In this document: positions 38,894 to 49,585 of the stretch, piece after piece
Position numbering within the stretch: the stretch's first letter is position 1
Layout: each line of letters starts with the position of its first letter
Assembly: GCA_013397865.1 (NCBI GenBank)
Contig: VZTI01005564.1
Span: 741,638 to 805,637 of the forward strand
From: Struthidea cinerea
Lineage: Eukaryota > Chordata > Aves > Passeriformes > Corcoracidae
DNA length: 64,000 nucleotides
Reading direction: 5' to 3'
The notes under the pieces: generated by a model
Told to the model about the DNA's origin: nothing
The model's input: only the letters and a program-made list of their open reading frames with translations
Database searches by the model: none
Made by a program: the position numbers and the translations under genes

Positions 38894-40933
38894 GGCTCCT
38901 AAAGATGGCTATGAGTTCAGACTCCTTCTGATTCATTCAGTCTCCTCTGATTATAATGAGAGCCCAGTGAGATCAGCCCCACAAAGTCAACAGCTTGTGC
39001 AAAGACTTCTTAAGCATGCTTTGTTGTCTATTACTGAGCTCAACAACTTAGTGAACATTCATTTCAGAATGGCATCTGTTCTTGAATTGAAGGCACTACA
39101 GACAAGATCATCTGATATCTTTGTCTCAGCCAGTCACCCTCACTTTGCTTTCTAGTCCTTCTAGAAAAACAGGGCATGCAGAATACTTTGGAAAAATGGT
39201 ACCCTGGAGTGCCTTGGACATAAGGGATCACTTTCAGAGGCTCAGGTGAGATGAGTCCGCTTCAAACAATGCTGAATACACCACTGCTTCACTGCTTACA
39301 TTATCCCTAAAATTTAGTTTTCTTTTTTCACCTGGTTGGAGGTTTTTCCTGATAGCCAGAGAATCACAAGCAAGTGAAATATCATCCTTCAATAAAAGAG
39401 AGATACAGAGAGGCTTCTAGCCTGTGTATCTGTGCAGAGATGCTCATAAACATGAAAAACATCTCCTACAGTCTCATAAATGTGAAAGTTTAAAATGTCA
39501 ATACATTTTTAAAATAAATCTCATGATTTGCAGGCCTACCTAATCTTTGAATAGTTAAGGTTGACAACACTGTAAATAGCAGCTTCTGGCCAAAAACATA
39601 AGGCAAATTTTAATGTTTAATACAGAATGACACAAAAGATAAATAAAGATTACCTTAAACTTCTGTCAAAAAGTTCATAAACAAGATAAGCCATTCAGGA
39701 GAAAGGTGTCACATTTGAAATATCTGCTTACACCATAAAACAATCTTTCAGATCCACAAGGCAGATTAAGAAAGACTAGTAATACATTTCCACCATCTGC
39801 CCCAGAGGAATGAAAAGGGAAACATAAGACTTTGTCAACAGATCCAGAAGAAACTCCAAATCTACAGTCTGCAGGTGAAAGACAAGAATTTAAGTTTGGG
39901 CTGAGTCTTCAACAAAGTCATCAAGCAATTATGATGACCAAAAACTTCTTGCAGTCAAGTTCTCTTTGCAGACAATCATTCCTTTTGACAGCCCATTTCC
40001 AGAATCACTCCGCCTGGATCTCTAGGATCTTTTCTCAACCCAAGCATTATCCCTAGCCCAAACCCTAAATTAACCAAGTAGATTGCCCTCTGTCAAAATC
40101 ACATTTTCTATATTATATGTACTACGCCATCTTTGTGCAGGCAGGGTGTATTGATTTCGTGAAGGATCTGGGAAAGCAAACTGCAGCATGTCCAGGCTCA
40201 GCTCCTTATTTCAATTGCGCCATGATAGTTACTTGTTATATATCTGGCATTGACCTTCTTTGTGGTACTTATAATGCCATCTTCAACAGATCTTATGTGT
40301 CTCCTTCAGTAGTGTCGTATGAACTGATCCTCCAAGGTTCAAATTCCAGGTGTGTCAGACCAGAAGATCCCTGATGTACATCCAGGTGCTCAGAGAATTA
40401 GGTTTTAAGACAATGGGACTAGCTTAAGGGTTAATTTACAAAAATCAACATCATTTATATCAAATTAATAAAAGCTCATCCTGAGAAGGTAGGCACAGGG
40501 GAAGCCTTTTCAAACCTACACTTTGAAAGTCATTAATTAGATTCACAAGAAGTCTTTCTTTAGAAGAATTCCACATTTTTTCTCTTTTATTTATCATTGG
40601 TTTGTTAATCATTACCATGCACATAGACTGCATTTTTCGGGACTTTTCCCTTGAATAAAGTAATTAAAAGGTATTTAGAAATTAAGAAAGGTATTCTTAG
40701 ACACAGATCACTCTAGAAGCCTGAACTTTGACATGGTCATCACATACACAGAATAAAAATGTGTTTCCCATTCAGTGCTTTCATCTACCGCCTGCAATGA
40801 CAGATAAGACATGAAAGAAAGTTGAGAAGACATTACCTTCTCAGATGCAAAGCACTGATCTTTCAGATGTTTACTTTAGTTGGCAATACCAAATCTTGAC
40901 CTTGAATCCCAATGGAACTATATTTTAAATTGG
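38894..40933. other. No gene recognised
   Basis: Follows the displaced ASMT flank pieces. Short frames only, no recognised repeat. Probably insertion or decay sequence between the flank and the broken ASMT copy. Confidence 0.5.
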
Positions 40934-41417
40934 TGTGCTGGGTCTGCTTGAGATGCGTGTAATTTCCTTCATAGCAGCCTGTATGGTGCTGTATTTTGGT
41001 TCTGCAATTTAAGCAGTGTCGGTAACACACCCAGGTTTCAGCTATTTCTGAGCAGTGTTTGCACAGCGTCAAGGCTGCCTCTATTTCCCACTTTGCTCCC
41101 CCAGTGAGTAGGCTGGACAGCTGGACCAGATTGACCAACATGGTATTGCATGACTTATAATGTCATGCTCAGAAATAAAAATTGAGGGGTGGATGGTTTA
41201 GGGAAGCTAGTCATTGCTCGGATACTGGCTGGGAATTAATCTACCTGTGGGAGGCAGTGAGTGACTGCCTCTATATTACTAGCTTGTTTTTTATTTCTTC
41301 TTGCTCTATGTTTTTTATCTCTCTTTATCTAAACGTATGAGTTTTCCGACTTTTTGTCTTCACATTCTCTCCCCCGCCCTACTGTGGGGGCTAAGCTGCC
41401 AGCCAAGGTCAAAACAC
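40934..41417 (+). mobile_element. Solo LTR, avian ERV family (copy 1)
   Basis: Resembles a common bird ERV LTR: TTTCCTTCATAGCAGCCTGT near the start, TGAGCAGTGTTTGCACAGCG in the middle, TCATGCTCAGAAATAAA near the promoter, and TCTCTTTATCTAAACGTATG followed by TTCTCTCCCCCGCCCTACTG at the 3' end. The same family recurs at 43676-44226 and at the window end. No PBS or gag-like sequence follows, so it is solo. Edges are approximate. Confidence 0.8.
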
Positions 41418-43675
41418 TGTAATTGGGATGAATTAGAGTCAGGGGAAAATATAGTTTCTTCACAAACTGCCTCCAATGATGCTCTTTGTCTTCAAAAGAA
41501 GTCAGAAATCGTCCAAAAGTAAAAAAGTTCTGGTTTGTGTCTGTTCACATGCTTTTGTTGAATGCAGGAACATGAACTCAACTACTGCAGGAGACAAAGT
41601 CTTACACCGCATGGACTTGGGCACAACATGAATCCAAAGATGTGCGCAAATAATGTGCACTGTGTGCTCATCACAGGCTACTGTGGGTACAGAAAGTTGA
41701 AGAAAAACTTCTAAAATATTCCAGTTGTATCACACGGACCACTGTCTACAGTAAATGTGTTGATGCTACAGTAGGGAAACGCTGGTATGACCACATCCTT
41801 GGAAAAATAGGTTAAGTGTTATAATTAGACCATGCCAACGACACGTACCAGTGGAGTTCCTCTGGTGACAGTTCACCCACATGGTCTTGGTGGGGGCTGG
41901 TTCTTCTGCTGTCTTCACCCTGGACAATGCGATGAATCCAAGCAGGTCACATCACCTGCCTTTGCTGCTTAAGCCACAAGCAGGGGCCATAGCCTCCATT
42001 GCACACTGCTTTGATGCCTTGAAGTGCCGTGGGCAGCAGTAACCCATCTAGGAGCACCTGCTATGCATTTGTGGCAGATGACAGTGCCCTGGCTGAAGGT
42101 GTTGCTGGCCAAGCAGATGCTGAGAAACTGCCACAGGGATGGCTGCGGTTGCAGGGAGGCTGGTGAGAGAGCCCAGACCCCACAGAGGGGATGGGGCAGG
42201 GGGCAGCCATGCCTGGTGAAGCAGCCTCTCAGGAGGGCCGACAAAGGTCCAGGGATGTTAGGAATGACATGGGAGGGTGCCAGGTACTGCAGGGAGGCAG
42301 CAAAGGCCAGTCCTGCATGGGGAGACAGAAATGAGGGCCACGGGGGCTGCAACGACTATGGGAAAGCAGTTCATGCTGACAGCTGACACGGGATGCTATC
42401 AGGGTCCCCACTCAGCCAGGGCCAGGCAGTAACCCACACCCGGTCAGGTGATGACCCACACCAGCACCAGCACCCACGGCTAGGGAGAGCACTCGATGAG
42501 CCATCAGCGTCTCCCTGTGCCAGTGTGGGACCCTGGGATCCCTAAAGGAGGACCCTGGAGTCCCCATGTCATATTCTGTCCCCCGCCAGGCAGCACTGGC
42601 TGAGAAGCACCAACTCCATGGTGTAAGCTGGCTCTGCTCTTGCAAGGATGTTTTCATTCGCAGAGTAAGGAGAAGAAATTAAATGTAAGGGCCCTTGTTG
42701 GTTTTCCCATGGTTCTGCAACAGGACTTTACAGCCCAGCTCTGTCAGACCTTCTGTGAAGAAGGGCCCTGGGCCCAGCTTGACAGTAAGGAAGGATGGGC
42801 TCATGTTGTCATCGGAATCATTGCACACAAAGAAGGTTTGCTCCTTCTTCCACGCATGAACTGAGTGACAAAAACAGGTCTGAATTTAGTGACAGCTGCG
42901 CGCAGAGGCTCTTTAACCACTTTTACCTTGACCCTCAGTGCCTAAACTGTTTCATTTACGTGGCACTTTGTCTGTGACTGCAAATGTCCGCGCAGAGCTC
43001 GGTGCTTTCCCCTTCTCCCCGGCCGAATGCCTCTCATCAGACAAGTGCAGCAACAGCAACATCTAGTGGCAAGTGGGCTGGTGGCTGCAGCAGAGCAGAA
43101 ACCACCTCCCAGTTAAGAAAGTATAAACCAGGCACAAATGGTCAAGGTCAGAAAGTAGCAAGCAGAAAAAAATTCTGCAATAATTTTTATTTCAAAGTTT
43201 TATCATGTTTGCATGCACACATAACATATAGAATATATATGTCTCAAATATAAACTAGTCTTAACTCCTCCTTTGCTTCACACAACTAATACTCTACTTC
43301 AAACAGCAACTGATTTGATGAAAATATGTTTGTATTCTATTTAACATGCTTAGATTTTACACATCAGAACCATAACAGTAGAATTTCAAGGGAAATTATG
43401 CATGCAATTATGGTTTTGTTAGGCACTCAGGCAGTGAGCTTATGATGCCTTAAGCATGAGAGAAACATCAGATGTATAATAAGACATTCAATACTCCTGC
43501 AAGGACAGGATTCTACCTTGTCTTTCCTACACAAGACTCAAAACAACTCAGTTTTTTTTCCTCTCTTTTCCCCTTCTGGCACAAGTCCTGTGTTCAGTAT
43601 GCCAAACAACCATTGTTCAAGATAGATGATTTTTTAGTTAGAACATGCACTTGAGCTGCATCTCCTCTTTGCTGT
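41418..43675. other. GC-rich gap between two related LTRs, no gene recognised
   Basis: The stretch 41.9-42.7 kb is notably GC-rich and holds open frames of up to 127 codons on both strands (41969-42352 minus, 42024-42386 plus). These overlap each other and resemble no protein I know. Retroviral gag, pol or env motifs were not seen, so this is not the inside of a provirus bounded by the two LTRs. Confidence 0.5.
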
Positions 43676-44226
43676 TGTACTGAGTCTGGCTAGGATGGAG
43701 TTAAGTTTCCTCACAGCTGCCCATATAGTGCTCTGTTTTAGATCTGCTACCAAGCCAGTGTTGTTGACACAGGTATATTTTAGCTATAGCTGAACAGTAC
43801 TAGCACAGCATCAGAGCATTCTTTGTTTCTCACTCTGACCCCGCATTGAGTAGCCTTGGAGTGGGCAAGGGGCTGGGAGAGGACATAGCAGGTACAGCTG
43901 ACCCAAACGGACCAGAGGGTTATCCCATACCACAAAATTTCATGCTCAGTGGTAAAAAATGTGGCTAGTCTTTCCAAGGCAGCTGCTGCTCAGAGAGTTC
44001 CTGGGCATAAATCTGCTGGTGGGAAGTGGTGAGTGAGATTGCCTTTGCCCACCTTGGGGTTTTCTGGGGAAGATGTTTCTTGCCTCTTTCTTTCACTTGT
44101 TTAACCATCTTTATCATGACCCAGAAGGTCTTTCCTCTTTAAATTATCTCTCACACACTGCTGGGGGCAGGGAGTGAGCATGCAGTGGGTCTGTCGTGTG
44201 ATTGCTAGTCAGGGTAACTCACCACA
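43676..44226 (+). mobile_element. Solo LTR, avian ERV family (copy 2)
   Basis: Same family and strand as 40934-41417 but clearly diverged from it. Landmarks are TGTACTGAGTCTGGCTAGGA, GTACAGCTGACCCAAACGGA, TTATCCCATACCACAAAATT, TTTCATGCTCAGTGG and the 3' end reading GGGAGTGAGCATGCAG to ACTCACCACA. It is the more complete copy, about 550 bp, and lies just 3' of the broken ASMT copy. Confidence 0.82.
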
Positions 44227-45049
44227 ATCAAGCTTCCTTTGCTTCATATCCTGTTCTAAGTATGCACATTACACTGTGTCCAGAACTACCAAGTGTGATA
44301 TTTCACATATTGCTGTGATATTGCTGTGAAGTTCCCAATTTTCACGAGTCCAACTGTATGCTAAAGGAAATACAGCATATTTTTTCCTATCAGCTTATCC
44401 TGGACATTTCTGGTGTCTTGGCTTCTCCGGGAACTTATTCCTGGACACTGCCTTGCCCTTGAATTGATCACTTACAACTAAAGTTTCCACTCCCCAAAAC
44501 CGTCACTACAAAACTCAGTCTGGACTTGTGCTCCCCCAAGTCCACTCCTCATCCATGACTCTTTTTCCATGAAGTACATTTTCCACAGATGAGAAGAACC
44601 ACAGCAAAAGGGCATCTTGTCCCCCTACTCAGTTTCTGATTAGAGAAAAACTGTCTTCAGCAGCAAGGTTCCTCCTGAAATCTGCTATATGTAGGCTATT
44701 CATGTGCAGAAATCCAGTGCTTAAATCCAAGGAGGATATTCAGAGAGTATGTTTATTCCTCTAATAACAAATCATATTGCTAACTATGTCCAGACCTTGT
44801 GTAGATGCTGCTCTACACCCTGCACCAATGCATGTCACAGACTGTAGCAAAGGAAGGAGACATATTTCATTTGCTAAGTTCTTTTTTTTTTTTGTTTTAA
44901 ATTTCCTATATCAACTACCATTCATTCCTATGATTTAGGACAGAGTTACAGGTTCAAAAGAGGCTCATCACAAGGAGTTAGAATTTTCTCTGTGTTACAT
45001 CAGTCTGCAGGGAATGTGAAGAAACTGGGCACTCACTACAGTGAACAGT

Positions 45050-45055
45050 TTTATT
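45050..45055 (-). terminator. Poly(A) signal after duplicate exon 8
   Basis: AATAAA on the minus strand, about 355 nt after the stop of duplicate exon 8. It is aligned with the signal of the intact gene at 52652-52657, in otherwise diverged 3' flank. Confidence 0.4.
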
Positions 45056-45409
45056 TTACAGGAAGCAAACAGAGTACAAATTGAAAATTGTCAATTACTG
45101 TGTTACACTTGGAAAAAATGGGGGTAAAAAGTGAAGCAGAGACTGTGAACAGATAAGGAAGTATAATCTCTCCTTGGCACATGTCTTTTCATAGGTAATT
45201 TCTTATGGAGTACATGTTAATTTATTTTTCCCTCAGACAAAAATGTATTTACTCTCAGACAAACAGTCTGTATGTGCTCAGCAGTTGGTGTTTCTACTGA
45301 CAACGTATCAGCTTACCAAAGGGGTGATTACCCTAAATAAAAACTAAGTGGATGGCATATTTCATTTTCCCATTTATGTATGCAAGATGGCAGAAGAAAG
45401 AAGAGAGAA

Positions 45410-45621
45410 TTATTTCCTTCCTAAAACAGCATCATAGAGTTTTCCAGTCCTCTTGACTTGAATCACTCCAAAGCCAGCTGCCTCCAGGAGCTTGCTGTAC
45501 TCTGCTGCTGTTCGCTCCTTCCCTTCTGTCTGGACCAACATATTCATCGAATACAGTTGGGTTTCTACAGGCCCACTTTTATCTTCATGCAGAAGCAATT
45601 CAACCAGCAGCACCTCACCAC
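45410..45621 (-). pseudogene. Duplicate ASMT exon 8, frame intact
   Basis: The length (212 nt), phase, splice acceptor (pyrimidine-rich, ending ctctaccag) and stop (TAA) match exon 8 of the intact gene. Protein changes cluster at its start: GGEVLLVELLLHED here against GGGVLLVESLLNED; the remaining residues are the same. An AATAAA follows at 45050-45055. It is open and could act as an alternative last exon for the upstream intact gene, but this is inference. Confidence 0.85.
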
Positions 45622-46921
45622 CTGGTAGAGTGAAGAGAAAGAAAACACACCCTGAGCAATGAAAAGCAGCCTCTACGTTAAGTCATATTTCAGCATCACA
45701 GAAGACAATGAAAGAGCCAAAGAATCATAACATGTCTCTGCTTGGCTGTGTAGGTATTGATGTCCCAGGGCTAAAGGGGTGCTAACCTGGGATGGAAATT
45801 TCCCATTTTCCCCAGCTGAAATTCACAGGACCTTACTGATTTTGCTCAGAAGCTGACTCTGTAGCAGTGCTCTCAAAGCTTCTAGGGTTCAATGCAATGC
45901 TTAATAGGATTTTTACTATGATGTATACACTTGTGTAACAGCACAGTGTTATGGCACATATCTGATATTCCTTCTGAGAGCATTATTTTTAAAATAAAAT
46001 ACCACAAAGATTTAATTGTTAATCCTTCTGAGCAAAATGCCTTTTAAAGAGCTCACATAATTTTCTCATTAAAAAAAGGACAAACATTGGTAGACATTGA
46101 ATGTACATTTCATTATCTTGTACAAAATAAGCTAAAAAAGATGGCAGCTGAACCTGCAGCACAAAGACATTGCAGGATATCTCCCCTTGGAGATGGCTGA
46201 ACCTCATCAGAGGCTCACATAGAGCCCTCACAGCCAGACATGCAGACACAGAGTTCATGAGAGCAAAGAGAAAAAGGCTGATGAAAGGGAACTACGTCAC
46301 CTCCAGCCTAATGGTAACACTCTTAGTGGCCCCTGGCATCAAAACACTGACAATCACAACTTTGGTATTTATAATGTGAAAGGAGTCACTGCAGACTAGC
46401 TTCCTCTTTCCACATTTAGAAAGATGGGAAATTAAAAACAGAGCCCCTAACCAGGCACTGGGAAAACGGTGATGGAGCCCACAAGGGAGCTGTATGACTC
46501 TTATGAATCCTGGCAGTGCTCAGCAGCACTGGGACAGCAGTGTAAGAGGCTGCAGAGAGTCTCTCAACCTAATGGCACTGACTGAAGGGCAGAAGGGAAA
46601 ATCTGGCACCAGAAAAATATGTCAAGCAGGCATGAAAAAAAATCCACAGCTGCCATGTACGCAAGGGGATAAACCACTACTCACACAAATGAGCCTGTAG
46701 AAAAATCATTTATCTTCCTAAAGCTCTCACCACTCTCACATTCCTCTTTTTAACCCAATCAAGACAGAAAAATGATCCCTTTACTGCTTACATTCTGACA
46801 CACGTCCTGTTTTCCAGTGCTGTATCTATCATATACTATAGGAGTTAATTTTTCTTTTCATAGTTTGTAAAAGACAGTGCACAGTGCAGAGGCTTGTTAA
46901 GGAAGATCTACTGTCAGCCAC

Positions 46922-47033
46922 ATCCCAGGTCACAGACCTGTCTGAAAGGGGAGAGGTATAATGCAGCAAGAACATCTCTGCCACATTTATTCTACAGAGT
47001 TCTGGCCAGTCATGAATTTCAGCCTTTCTATTC
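46922..47033 (-). pseudogene. Ruined duplicate of ASMT exon 5
   Basis: Aligns with exon 5 around the bases encoding FMAGQNS and GRDVLAA. A 2-nt deletion after AACTCTGTA shifts the frame and an in-frame TAA follows at once. The donor has changed from GAG|gtgagt to a weak gatgtggct, and the acceptor end is degraded. It is clearly non-functional. Edges are approximate. Confidence 0.85.
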
Positions 47034-47074
47034 AACATTAGTTTAATTGAAAAACATTTGTTTTTATATCCTTC

Positions 47075-47560
47075 TTAAATTGTGGAGGCCAAAGCTACAC
47101 ACAGTGCTCAAAGTGAGGCTGCACCTACCCTGAGTATAGTGGGCCAACCACTTCCTTCAACAGCTCAGTCTGTGCTTAATACACCCAATGCAGCAGTTGT
47201 CCATTTTGGCCACCACAGCAAGTTGTTGGTTCCTGTTGAGCTTATCATCAACCAAAACCCCCAGATCCCTTCCTGCAGAGCTACACTCAAGCCCCTTTAC
47301 CCCAGTCTATAAGTACACCCAGGATTACACAATCCCAGGTGCAGAGTCTGGAATTTGTCCTTCTAAAATGTCATGTGGTTGGAGATTGTGCAGTGGTCTA
47401 ATCTATCAAGATGACTCTGTAAGTCCTCTCTACCCTCAAGGGATTCAATGGTTTCCCCTAACAGCATCATAAACTACCTAGTTTAGCATCATTGGCAAAC
47501 GACTTGGTAACATCCATGAGAGTGAAGACTCTTTTATCTTCAGTTAGAACATGGTTGAGA
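47075..47560 (-). mobile_element. CR1 LINE fragment inside the broken ASMT copy
   Basis: Plus-strand text such as CACAGTGCTCAAAGTGAGGC, AACCAAAACCCCCAGATCCC and ATCCCAGGTGCAGAGTCTGG is the reverse complement of the CR1 reverse transcriptase region. It lies directly upstream (in gene sense) of ruined exon 5, where exons 4, 3 and 2 should be, so its insertion or a linked deletion removed them. The intact gene has no such element at the equivalent place. Confidence 0.85.
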
Positions 47561-48293
47561 TTACTTCTCAAAAACATGACAAGAATGTGAATTTTGAAAT
47601 CACTATAGATTGTTAATGAGGAAAATGCAAACTGAAATTGAATAGAGGAATTTTATGCAAATGCACATACACACAGGAAAATAGCAACAGCAAACATTAA
47701 GGAAATTGAAACTACTCCCTGTCTGCCTCAATGATATGCTGTCTGGAAGACAGTCATTATAAGACACTCTGTATTCACAGTCCCTTCCCTCTGAAGGGAC
47801 ATAATATATAAATGTTATCAAACTTAGCCATCTGCATGGTAAATTAGGAAAGGGAAGAAAATAGATGAAAAATCTTGTTCTGCATGGTATAATAGAGGGG
47901 CAGAAGGGCAATTGAAGTCAGCTCTCTGTTTCTCAAACATCAATAATTAAAAGTGGGAAGAAATCCCTCCACAGAAGCACATTTAAGGCAGTCAGACAAC
48001 AAGCCCTCATGTATAAACCACTATGTTTTTAAACCTTCATGCAGAGACAAGGTCTACTCATCCAAGCCTCCAAAGGTCGGTCAGGTCTCAGCAAATGTTA
48101 GGTCCAACCTGAGGGCCAGATGTGCCTTAGTTGTGTGTTGGGGTTTTTTCCTTTAGAATTCTAACACGCCTATTCAAGTTCAAAGTCAGTTTATATTATG
48201 ATGCTTTATTATGAACTATTTTATTCTCAGAGAAGAATGTCCCTGAGCATTTCAGTCCTAGACATCTATAGAAGACGGATTTCTATTTCTTAC

Positions 48294-48365
48294 CTTGGAG
48301 ACTAAAAATCCATTGCTGTATTGCACGATGATTTGAGGATAGTCAAGGTCTTCTGTGGAACCCAT
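48294..48365 (-). pseudogene. Duplicate ASMT exon 1 with promoter
   Basis: Identical to exon 1 of the intact gene over its 72 coding nt, including the ATG and GT donor. Near identity continues upstream to about 48753 (counterpart 60758), covering the TATA-like box and the TAATCC site, then stops sharply. On the intron side identity ends within a few bases of the donor. It could still drive a transcript, but no in-frame partner exon lies downstream in this copy. Confidence 0.85.
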
Positions 48366-48406
48366 CTTCCTTCTGGACTGAGACACAGATTTCCTGGCTC
48401 TCTTAA

Positions 48407-48414
48407 TTTAAATA
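48407..48414 (-). promoter_or_regulatory. TATA-like box of duplicated ASMT promoter
   Basis: Same TATTTAAA, 42 nt from the duplicate ATG, as in the intact gene. Confidence 0.4.
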
Positions 48415-48585
48415 AGCTTCTTTTCACCAGACACAGAGCACACCAGCTGATCCACATAATCTTATTGCTTCTGAGAAACACACTGGTTACAAAATGCGTT
48501 AGCTGAGTTATTTGGCTTTGATGTGTTCTTCTATCAGGTTCAGCTGTTTCTTCCATCATCAAGTGGAAGGCTAAAGAAGCAGTGC

Positions 48586-48591
48586 GGATTA
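48586..48591 (-). promoter_or_regulatory. CRX/OTX-type site of duplicated promoter
   Basis: TAATCC on the minus strand at the same offset as in the intact gene (60592-60597). It shows that the duplicate keeps the proximal promoter elements. Confidence 0.35.
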
Positions 48592-49413
48592 AAGCTTCTA
48601 TTGTCAGTTCATCAGTCAGCAACACGCTGGTACCTCAGAAGCACTTGAAAGCTTGTAACAAGCAAAACAGGAATCAGCACAGAAGAATATCAAGAACCTG
48701 AACTCAGTGCGATGCACCAGAGTTCATAAACCAAAGCAGAATCTTACTTTAGGCTTGTTCAAAAGCACATCTATTCCACTGAACTGGCTTTTGATGTGGG
48801 AAGACTTCACAAAAAGAAACAGAAGATTGCAAGGGATAGAGTTTAATATGAAGAAGACTTCTATTGATCTGGCATGCAGCTCAGCCAGACAGGTGTGTGG
48901 AACAGAAGCTTGTAAAATATTATCAGTACAATTTGCCTCATCTTTTCTCTATTTCACTAGGCTGGTTCCTCCCCTACCCACCTTGATTCCTCTATTTTCC
49001 TGTCTTTGGCCCTTTCTCTAAATACTCCAAGTTTCCCGCAAGTCCCACAGTAATTACCACAAGCCCACTTTAACTTCCCATGATATTTTCACTCACATAA
49101 GCCCTTTGATCATTTTGTCATCACTCTTCTTCTCAGCTAAAAGTATTTGGCTGAACTTCTTCATGGCTTTGTGGGCATCCTCCAGTGGTCCTCCACTAAG
49201 GGGACAGGGAGTTCTAATGTTTGTCACCGTGCTTCTCATTGCCTGTTTGCTAGCTTTTGTACCTAGATGTGGTTTATTACAGCTTTTGTCTCTTGCCTCT
49301 GTCTGTGAGGCTGAAGAGCCCTTAACCACTTGTCTCAAAATTAAGGTACCCTCACATTATGGATTTCTAAATATCCTTAGCATTCAAAATGTCCTATTAT
49401 ATACAGATCAGAA

Positions 49414-49585
49414 ACAGTATCTGTTTCCCAGCTCCTAATACTACAGGGTGTCCTGTGTTACCAAAATACTAGGCCTAAACACACAAAAATCAGAGCAAAT
49501 TCCAAACTGTAGAAAAATGTACAACTCCTCATTCTGGACAATGTGGCCCAGAATCTGTGCAGCTTGCATTTAACAAGACAACATT
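49414..49585. repeat. Duplicated upstream flank of ASMT (copy B)
   Basis: This stretch aligns with 61727-62030, with indels. Shared pieces include CTGTGTTACC followed by a TACTAGG, an AAACTG(C/T)AGAAA piece, and GAATCTGTGCAGC(G/T)TGC followed by ATTTAACAAGAC. It shows that the duplication reaches about 1.2 kb upstream of exon 1 in this copy. Confidence 0.7.

Larger units (their letters stand above)
45410..48365 (-). pseudogene. Broken tandem duplicate of ASMT
   Basis: Three parts of ASMT recur in the right order and strand: exon 8 (45410-45621), exon 5 (46922-47033) and exon 1 (48294-48365). Homologous intron sequence lies between (for example 46450-46900 against 55630-56080). Exons 2, 3, 4, 6 and 7 are absent, exon 5 carries a 2-nt deletion and a stop, and a CR1 element sits in the space where exons 2-4 should be. 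Joining exon 1 to exon 8 would be out of frame (phase 0 to phase 1), so this copy alone cannot encode the enzyme. The parts differ in divergence: exon 1 and the coding end of exon 8 are almost identical to the intact gene, while introns and exon 5 are clearly diverged. Confidence 0.9.

Noticed and set aside
40934..44226. Complete provirus bounded by two LTRs
   Set aside because: The two LTRs are too diverged from each other, and the 2.3 kb between them shows no primer-binding site after the first LTR and no retroviral protein motifs.
45410..48365. Second functional ASMT gene
   Set aside because: Five exons are missing, exon 5 is frameshifted with a stop, and exon 1 to exon 8 would be out of frame.
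48302..48625. 107-codon minus-strand frame repeated at 60308-60631
   Set aside because: It is a shadow of the ASMT promoter and exon 1 in another frame. It is repeated only because the block itself is duplicated.
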